Positions 58,778 through 64,000 of a stretch of 64,000 nt of DNA are shown here, piece by piece (within the stretch, counting starts at the first letter, position 1; each line of letters begins with the position of its first letter). The DNA is taken from assembly GCA_035495435.1 (NCBI GenBank), contig DATJFV010000037.1:1-64000 (forward strand), read 5' to 3'. The notes below the pieces were generated by a model. That model searched no databases. It was not told where the DNA came from and was given only the letters and a program-made list of their open reading frames with translations. The position numbers and the translations under genes were made by a program. Origin of the DNA: JBDSKH01 sp035495435 (GTDB lineage: Bacteria; Actinomycetota; Actinomycetes; Actinomycetales; Microbacteriaceae).

Positions 58778-59725
58778 TCAGGCAGCCTCCGCGAGGCGCC
58801 CGCCTGCCAGCCTCGGAGTGACCCCCCAGGAGACCGTCCACCACTCACCGGGTTCCAGCCACCGCAGCCCGTCACCGGAGTTGAACGCGTCGACGGCCGC
58901 CGTCTGCGGCTCGATGGCGACAGCGCGGATCGGGTGGCCGGTGTGGTCGACGAACGCGTTCGTGGTCAGCAGCACCTGGTAGCCGAAATCGGGCGCGGCC
59001 CAGACCTCGACCGCGCGGCCATCCGGTGCGACGAGCGACGTGACGCTGCGCTCCCCGGCCGCCGCCAGCCCGGTGAAGCAGTGGTCGAGGTCCAGGTCTC
59101 CGACCCGGATCCCGGCACGAAGATCGAACCCGCCCGAGACCGCCTCGCGTCCCACGGGAAGACGCCGCTCATCGTCGCGGTAGATGTGGGTCGCCGGGCT
59201 GATGAGCACCAGGTCGTCGGTGGGCACGTCGCCGATCTGGAAGTAGGGATGCGCCCCGAGGGCGACCGGGGCGGCGGCGTCGCTGTGATTGCGAACCGCA
59301 TGGGTGACGGTCAGGCCGGATTCGTCGATGGCGTAGCGGGCGGTGGTCTCCAGCACAAAGGGGTACCCGTTGGCGGTGAACACCCCCGCGCCGAGGGTCA
59401 CCGATGAATCGTCCCGATCCAGCACGTCGTACCGGGTGTAGCGCAGCAGGCCGTGCAGCGCAGTGCGCTTGTCCACCTCGGAGATGTCGAGCTGATGGCT
59501 GACACCGTTCGCCGTCCAGGTACCGTCGGCGACCCGGTTGGGCCACGGCACCATGACGATCCCCGACCCCATCGACGGCGCCGCGTCCTCGGGATACCGC
59601 GGCACGATGTCGACACCATCCACCGAGAACGCGCGCAGCGCGGCCGCCACCTCGGCGACGGTCACCTCGAGCTGCTGAGCGCCCGCCTCGCCACGAATCC
59701 GGATGCCCTCGCCGCTGGCTCTCAT
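58778..59725 (-). CDS. Aldose 1-epimerase family protein
   Basis: A 315-residue galactose mutarotase-like beta-sandwich: PWPNRVADGTW (about 60-70), LHGLLRY (catalytic His about 90), GAHPYFQIGD (second catalytic His about 158) and a C-terminal AIEPQT(A)AVDAFNSGDGL with the catalytic Glu. It interconverts sugar anomers in the cytosol before kinase or dehydrogenase action. AAAGGA upstream of ATG 59723-59725 supports the start. It is the last gene of the sugar operon that includes the LacI repressor, kinase and ABC importer. Confidence 0.9.
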   Translation of the reverse strand: MRASGEGIRIRGEAGAQQLEVTVAEVAAALRAFSVDGVDIVPRYPEDAAPSMGSGIVMVPWPNRVADGTWTANGVSHQLDISEVDKRTALHGLLRYTRYDVLDRDDSSVTLGAGVFTANGYPFVLETTARYAIDESGLTVTHAVRNHSDAAAPVALGAHPYFQIGDVPTDDLVLISPATHIYRDDERRLPVGREAVSGGFDLRAGIRVGDLDLDHCFTGLAAAGERSVTSLVAPDGRAVEVWAAPDFGYQVLLTTNAFVDHTGHPIRAVAIEPQTAAVDAFNSGDGLRWLEPGEWWTVSWGVTPRLAGGRLAEAA

Positions 59726-59726
59726 G

Positions 59727-60737
59727 TCATGTCCTTTCAGGTGGGGCGACCGCGGAGTCGCGCCGGATCAGGGTCGGTGCCAGGCGCACCGTGCGGGCCG
59801 GCTGCTCCGGGTCCTCCATGCGCTCGAACAGCATGGCCACGGCGCGCTCCCCCAGCTCGTCGACGGGCTGGCGGATCGCGGTGAGCCGAGGGTGGAAGAG
59901 GTCGGCCCAGGGAAAGTCGTCGAACGATGCGATGCTCAGGTCGCCGGGGATCTTCACGCCCCGTTCGCTGAGCCGGCGAACGGCCTCGATGGTCGCCTGG
60001 TTGTTTCCCATGACGATCGCGGTGGGCGGATCGGGGAGGGCGAGCAGGGTGTCGACCGCGTCGCCCGGACTCGACTCGCCCGGGCCGATGTAGCGTTCGT
60101 CGAGCTCGAGGCCTCGGCGCAGCAGGCCCTCACGGAATCCGGCGACGCGCTCGATCGTGGTCTGCAGGCCCGGTCGCCCCGGCACCATGCCGATCCGGGT
60201 GTGGCCGAGCGCTGCGAGGTGCTCGACCAGTTCGGCGGTCGGCCCGGTGTTCTCCACCCCCACCGCGTCGAAGCTCCAGGTGCCGATGTCGGGTGAGACC
60301 CGGTCGATCAGCACGGTCGGGATGCGGCGCCGCGCGATCCGGCTGAGCGATTCGTGCGGGTCGGATGACGGCGCGATGAGCACGCCGTCGGGCCGGTGCG
60401 CCAGCAGGTGGGTCACCGCCCGGAGCTCGTATTCGGCGTCGTCGTGGGTGTCGGCGAGGAGGAGGGAGTGGCCGTTGGCCGTCACCCGCTTCTCGATGGC
60501 GTGGACCACGTCGCCGAAGTAGGGGTTCGAGATCGCCGAGATCGCCAGGCCGATGGTCTTCGTCTTGCCCGTGCGCAGCGATCGGGCGACGCGGTCGTTG
60601 ACGTAGCCGACCTTCTCGATCGCGGCCACGACGGCGCGCTCGGTCTCGGGGTCGATGCGGCGGGTCTGGTTGACGACGTGCGACACCGTCGTCGCCGAGA
60701 CGCCGGCGACCTTGGCGACGTCCGACATCGTCGCCAT
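59727..60737 (-). CDS. LacI-family repressor (paralogue 2)
   Basis: A protein of about 336 residues with the LacI helix-turn-helix (MSDVAKVAGVSATTVSHVVNQTRRI), hinge and ligand-binding core including ISNPYFGDVVHAIEKRV and ASFDDFPWADLFHPRLTAIRQPVDELG. The start is uncertain: ATG 60737 is used, GTG 60755 and ATG 60728 are in frame. The gene lies between the kinase and epimerase genes and probably controls this ABC operon. The likeness to the LacI protein 2 kb away suggests local duplication with diverged ligand or operator preference. Confidence 0.9.
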   Translation of the reverse strand: MATMSDVAKVAGVSATTVSHVVNQTRRIDPETERAVVAAIEKVGYVNDRVARSLRTGKTKTIGLAISAISNPYFGDVVHAIEKRVTANGHSLLLADTHDDAEYELRAVTHLLAHRPDGVLIAPSSDPHESLSRIARRRIPTVLIDRVSPDIGTWSFDAVGVENTGPTAELVEHLAALGHTRIGMVPGRPGLQTTIERVAGFREGLLRRGLELDERYIGPGESSPGDAVDTLLALPDPPTAIVMGNNQATIEAVRRLSERGVKIPGDLSIASFDDFPWADLFHPRLTAIRQPVDELGERAVAMLFERMEDPEQPARTVRLAPTLIRRDSAVAPPERT

Positions 60738-60756
60738 CGACCGGGCGTCCGCCACG

Positions 60757-61422
60757 TCACGCCTCGACGGCGACGATGAGGTCTGCCGACTGACGGGTCG
60801 CCTCGATCTGCTCGGCGTTGTGCTGATCCGTCCCCGACGCCCACGCCTGGGCGTCCGGCTCGGACTTGCCGAAGGCGACATGCCGCGCGACGAGCTGACG
60901 TATCCGGATGTCGTGCGGGGTATCGAGGAACCACACCTCGTCGAGGTCCTCGCGTGCCGCCCGCAGGTCGGGATGGTCGGCCAGCAGGTAGTTGCCTTCG
61001 GTGAGCACCAGCGGCACGGCGCGCGGCACCGCGATGGATGACGCGATCGGCTCCTCGAGGCCGCGCCGGTACGAGGGCGCGTAGACCACGTCCTCGTCGT
61101 GGGACCGCAGGCGGTGGATCAGCGACCGGTAGGAGCCGAGGTCGAAGGTGTCGATGGCGCCCCGGCGGGCCAGCTTGGGGGTGCCGTCGAGTACGGAGGT
61201 GGCCAGGTGGAACCCGTCGAACGGGACGACGACCGCCGTGCCGGCACCCAGCAGTGCGGCGAGCTGCTCGGCGAGTGTCGACTTGCCCGCCCCCGGCGCA
61301 CCGCAGATGCCGATCATCAGGCGCGACGTCGACGTGTCGAGTCGCTGCCGCAGCCGGTCGGCGAGCTCTGCCGGGGTGGCGACGATCCGCCGCGGCTCTC
61401 TAGTGTGAGGCCTTGGGCCCAC
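60757..61422 (-). CDS. P-loop kinase (nucleoside/sugar kinase family, FrcK/PanK-like)
   Basis: A 221-residue kinase with Walker A GAPGAGKST (about 29-37), PFDGFHL (substrate Asp), ...RRGAIDTFDLG and a TEGNYLL strand; this is the uridine-kinase/PanK-like group that includes FrcK, encoded with fructose ABC transporters. It probably phosphorylates the imported sugar. GTG 61420-61422 is chosen because GGAG lies five bases upstream (minus strand); conserved sequence begins about 20 residues in. A strong hairpin separates it from the binding-protein gene, so its expression may be lower. Confidence 0.82.
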   Translation of the reverse strand: MGPRPHTREPRRIVATPAELADRLRQRLDTSTSRLMIGICGAPGAGKSTLAEQLAALLGAGTAVVVPFDGFHLATSVLDGTPKLARRGAIDTFDLGSYRSLIHRLRSHDEDVVYAPSYRRGLEEPIASSIAVPRAVPLVLTEGNYLLADHPDLRAAREDLDEVWFLDTPHDIRIRQLVARHVAFGKSEPDAQAWASGTDQHNAEQIEATRQSADLIVAVEA

Positions 61423-61452
61423 AGTATCTCCTGGAGGGTTCGTTGGTTGATG

Positions 61453-61492
61453 CCGCAGGGGCGGAGGCAGTTGCCATGCCCCGCCCCTGCGG
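61453..61492. terminator. Hairpin between binding-protein and kinase genes
   Basis: A perfect 12-bp GC-rich stem (61453-61464 with 61481-61492, CCGCAGGGGCGG and its complement) and a 16-base loop, 20 bases after the binding-protein stop. No U-tract follows. In an operon it would act as a partial terminator or an mRNA 3'-end stabiliser, favouring more binding protein than kinase and repressor. Confidence 0.75.
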
Positions 61493-61512
61493 TTTCGCTG
61501 CAAGCGGTCGGT

Positions 61513-62559
61513 TTAGAACGCGAAGTCGTCCGCGTTCTCGGGCGTTGCCACCACCGACGGGCCGAGGATCACCACGCCGTTGTCGCCCACCGTGTAGCTG
61601 CCCAGCTCGCCGGCGTCGAAGGTGTCGCCGGGGGTGCCGTCGGTCTCGCACGAAGCGAGCGCCTTGGCCGCATACATCGTCAGGTAGCCCAGGTCGGTGA
61701 CGTTCCACCAGATGTCCTGGACGTCGCCGCCCTTGATGTAGTCGCGGATCAGCGAGACCGGCGCGAGACCGGTGAGCTTGACCCGTCCGAGGTCGCCCGA
61801 CTCATCGAGCGCCGTCGCCGCGGCCGGCAGCGAGATGCCGGCCGGCACGATGATGCCCTTCAGGTTCGGGTACTTCGCGACGAGCTCCTTGGCACGGTTG
61901 GCGCTGACATCCGCCTTCTCCTCGCCGTAGGCGACGTCGACCAGGTTCAGCTTGGCGAACGCCGGGTCGCTGGCCAGCCGCTTCTTCATGTCGTCGATCC
62001 AGGCGTTCTGGTTCACGGCGGTCTGCGTCGACGACAGGATCGCGAAGTCACCCTCGCCGCCGAGCATCTCGCTCATGCTGTCGAGCATCGCCGTGCCGAG
62101 CTCTGCCGTGTCGGCCTGGTTGATGAACAGCGACCGTGCGTCGGGGGCGACGTCGGAGTCGTACGCGAGCACCTTGATGCCGGCCTCGCGGGCCTTCTGC
62201 AGCTCGGCCTTGGCGCCGTCGAGGTCGCTGCCCGAGATGGCGATGACATCGACCTTCTGCGAGATGAGCTGCTGCACGAACGGGATCTGTGCCGCGCCGG
62301 TCGCCTCGCTCGGGGAGGTGTAGACGACCTTGTCGCCGTCACCGATCTCGTCGGCCGCCTTCTGCACGCCGTCGCGGTGGGTCGTCATGTAGGGGTCGTC
62401 GCCGAGCTTCGGGATCAGGCCGACGGTGATCGGGCCGTCGATGCAGCCGTTCTCGTCCGCGGCAGAGTTGCCGCCGCCTCCGCCGGCCGCGCAGCCGGCA
62501 AGGCTCAGCATGCCGATCACGGCGACACCGGCCAGTACTCGGAATTGAGTACTACGCAT
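61513..62559 (-). CDS. Sugar ABC transporter, substrate-binding lipoprotein (RhaS/LsrB-like)
   Basis: A 348-residue binding protein with lipobox SLAGC (about Cys23) and the RhaS/LsrB-like Peripla_BP_4 pattern (ITVGLIPKLGDDPYMTTHRDGVQKAADEIG, ILSSTQTAVNQNAWIDDMK, GIIVPAGISLPAAATAL, QDIWWNVTDLGYLTMYAAKAL). Relatives bind rhamnose or autoinducer-2; a deoxy- or simple sugar is likely. AAAGGAG eight bases before ATG 62557-62559 is a strong ribosome site. It overlaps the upstream permease gene by eight bases and is followed by a hairpin. Confidence 0.9.
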   Translation of the reverse strand: MRSTQFRVLAGVAVIGMLSLAGCAAGGGGGNSAADENGCIDGPITVGLIPKLGDDPYMTTHRDGVQKAADEIGDGDKVVYTSPSEATGAAQIPFVQQLISQKVDVIAISGSDLDGAKAELQKAREAGIKVLAYDSDVAPDARSLFINQADTAELGTAMLDSMSEMLGGEGDFAILSSTQTAVNQNAWIDDMKKRLASDPAFAKLNLVDVAYGEEKADVSANRAKELVAKYPNLKGIIVPAGISLPAAATALDESGDLGRVKLTGLAPVSLIRDYIKGGDVQDIWWNVTDLGYLTMYAAKALASCETDGTPGDTFDAGELGSYTVGDNGVVILGPSVVATPENADDFAF

Positions 62560-63616
62560 TGTGTATCTCCTTTGATTGCGTTGGTTGGTTGTGGGGTGTT
62601 GCGGTCTTCCCTCCGGAAGGAAGCGTGAGGGCGCGCGCTCGGCGTGCGGCGCGCGCGGTCGAGAGGCGGATGCCGAGGTTGGCCAGCAGCAGGGAGACGA
62701 TGAGGATCGCGCCGACCACCGCCGCCTGCCCGTAGGCGCCGAGGTTCTGCAGCTGCAGCATGCTGCGCACCGCGATGACGACGATCAGCGCCCAGATGAC
62801 GCCGCTGATCTTGCCTTTGCCGCCGAGGAAGCTGACGCCGCCGAGGAACACCACGGTGATCGCGTCGAGCTCGAACCCGAGCGCGCTGTCGGGGGATGCC
62901 GAGGAGGTGATTCCGATCTGGATCACCCCGGCGAGCGCGGCGACCGCACCCGACACGACGAACAGCTGGAACACGATGCGCCGCGTCGCGACACCGGCGT
63001 ACCGCGCGGCATCCGGATTGCCACCGATCGCGTACACCCGGCGCCCGAAGGCGGTGCGGTGCAGCACGATCGCGGCGATCGGCGCCAGCACGAGGAACGG
63101 CACGATCGTCAACGGGATGTAGGTGTCGCCGAGCGAGCCGTAGGCGAACCCGATGAGCTCGTCGGGCAGCGGGCTGATCGGGGTGCCGCCGACGAGGACG
63201 TAGCAGAGCCCGCGGAACAGCGCGAGCGATCCGAGCGTGACGACGAGCGACGGCAGCCGCAGCACGGCGACCAGGAACCCGTTCAGCGTGCCGCAGAGGG
63301 CGCCGGTGATGATGGCGGTCGCGAGCGCCACCAGGTGCGGTCCCCCCGCCTGCACGACGAGGCCGTAGGTGATGCCGGCGAGACCGGCGACGCTGGCGAC
63401 CGATATGTCGATCTCGCGCGCGATGATCAGGAACACCAGCGGCAGCACGAACAGCGCTTTCGCCGCCATCCGCGAGATGGACGACTCGATGTTGTAGCCG
63501 TCGGCGAAGCCGAGCGTGGTGATGCTGGCGACGACGATCAGGACGACGGCGAACGCGCCGAGCAACCACTCCCAGGAGGTCGCTCGGGACCGGGCGAATG
63601 CGAGCACGCGGGTCAT
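62552..63616 (-). CDS. Sugar ABC transporter, permease 1 (BPD_transp_2)
   Basis: A 354-residue permease with about ten helices. AREIDISVASVAGLAGI, GTLNGFLVAVLRLPSLVVTLGSLALFRGL, GRRVYAIGGNPDAARYAGV and VFLGGVSFLGGKGKISG are typical of RbsC/LsrC/RhaP-type proteins. A basic cytosolic tail follows the last helix. ATG 63614-63616 overlaps the stop of a second permease gene as ATGA, so the channel is probably a heterodimer of two related permeases, as in RhaP/RhaQ and LsrC/LsrD systems. Confidence 0.9.
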   Translation of the reverse strand: MTRVLAFARSRATSWEWLLGAFAVVLIVVASITTLGFADGYNIESSISRMAAKALFVLPLVFLIIAREIDISVASVAGLAGITYGLVVQAGGPHLVALATAIITGALCGTLNGFLVAVLRLPSLVVTLGSLALFRGLCYVLVGGTPISPLPDELIGFAYGSLGDTYIPLTIVPFLVLAPIAAIVLHRTAFGRRVYAIGGNPDAARYAGVATRRIVFQLFVVSGAVAALAGVIQIGITSSASPDSALGFELDAITVVFLGGVSFLGGKGKISGVIWALIVVIAVRSMLQLQNLGAYGQAAVVGAILIVSLLLANLGIRLSTARAARRARALTLPSGGKTATPHNQPTQSKEIHNA

Positions 63617-64000
63617 CGGGTCACCTCTCGGCGCTTGGCGCGGGTCGTGAGATAGACGTCGACCGAGACGGCCACGATGATCGCGGCGCCGTACACGGCC
63701 TGCAGGTATTGATCGGGAACGCCGGCGATGGTCAGCACTTTGCGGATCGCGAGCAGCCCGAGGGTGCCAAACGCCACCCCGACGACCGTGCCCGAGCCTC
63801 CGCGGAGGGCGACACCGCCGACGACGACCGCGGCGATGACGGAGGTCTCGAGGCCGACGGCCACCTGCCCGTCGACATAGGGGTAGTACGACGCCCACAG
63901 GGCTCCGGTCGCACCGGCGAGCAGCCCCGACACGGCGAACGCCCCGAGAACGCGCCGCTGCACGGGGATGCCGATGAGGTCGGCGCCCTCGGGGTTGGAC
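63613..64000 (-). CDS. Sugar ABC transporter, permease 2 (C-terminal part, runs off the window)
   Basis: The frame is open to the right edge and gives about 129 C-terminal residues of a BPD_transp_2 permease: GVPVQR-like GIPVQRRVLGAFAVSGLLAGATGALWASYY, then VAVGLETSVIAAVVVGGVALRGGSGTVVGVAFGTLGLLAIRKVL and two final helices. The start and N-terminal half lie outside. It is the partner of the permease that follows; the ATPase gene expected for this importer probably lies further right. Confidence 0.88.
   Translation of the reverse strand, partial: SNPEGADLIGIPVQRRVLGAFAVSGLLAGATGALWASYYPYVDGQVAVGLETSVIAAVVVGGVALRGGSGTVVGVAFGTLGLLAIRKVLTIAGVPDQYLQAVYGAAIIVAVSVDVYLTTRAKRREVTR

Noticed and set aside
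63613..64000. Window-edge permease as a broken gene
   Set aside because: The frame is open to the edge with normal permease motifs, so it is truncated by the window, not by mutation.

Overview
The window is GC-rich throughout, with dense genes, many 4-base ATGA/GTGA stop-start overlaps, and GTG or TTG starts behind purine-rich Shine-Dalgarno sequences. Together with the LAxTG (class E sortase) sorting signal, the split glycine decarboxylase, the KtrB-type potassium channel and the protein families present, this points to the chromosome of a high-GC Gram-positive actinobacterium, probably a Microbacteriaceae member such as Microbacterium. That assignment is inference. I see no rRNA, tRNA, CRISPR array, transposase, integrase or phage gene, and no gene-free stretch above about 200 bases.

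Layout. 0-3.3 kb: a five-gene, translationally coupled minus-strand operon (secreted protein, lipoprotein, OmpR-type regulator, sensor kinase, small protein). 3.4-11.8 kb: small proteins, a cupin with a PuuB-like amine/amino-acid oxidase, an MMPL exporter with its divergent MarR regulator, a KtrA/KtrB-like potassium uptake pair, and two envelope proteins. 11.9-19.2 kb: a regulator with two LuxR-type DNA-binding domains, a GH3 beta-glucosidase, and a glycolipid/envelope glycosylation group (GT28, GtrA, GT39-like).

19.3-41.9 kb: a large amino-acid and acid catabolic island. The minus-strand operon 28310->19312 encodes a class III aminotransferase, an ATP-NAD/AcoX-type kinase homologue, both halves of glycine decarboxylase, a proline-racemase-family enzyme, a 3-oxoacid CoA-transferase and a PcaF-type thiolase. 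Divergent from it are a semialdehyde dehydrogenase, an IclR regulator and an old-yellow-enzyme reductase. A second minus operon (39225->31836) carries a VOC dioxygenase, a polar amino-acid ABC importer, a fused HcnB-HcnC-type flavoprotein, a DapA-family enzyme and a small [2Fe-2S] subunit. Divergent from that are two SDRs and a 3-hydroxyacyl-CoA-dehydrogenase-like enzyme. Epimerase + FAD/Fe-S dehydrogenase + DapA-type deaminase + semialdehyde dehydrogenase together make up the known trans-4-hydroxy-L-proline to 2-oxoglutarate route. The glycine decarboxylase, AcoX-like, aminotransferase, CoA-transferase and thiolase genes suggest a second, linked degradation route whose substrate I cannot name.

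41.9-46.0 kb: an arsenic resistance island (ArsC, aquaporin, ArsR-phosphatase fusion, ArsN-like acetyltransferase, ArsO-like flavoprotein, ArsR). 46.0-57.7 kb: a sugar/sugar-acid region with a ribose-type ABC importer, SMP-30 lactonase, two IclR regulators, IdnD-like and IdnO-like dehydrogenases, an FAH-family hydrolase and two NAD-dependent acid dehydrogenases, linked by a repeated GAAC-N3-GTTC palindrome. 57.7-64.0 kb: two closely related LacI repressors, an aldose epimerase, a P-loop sugar kinase and a rhamnose/AI-2-type ABC importer that runs off the right edge.
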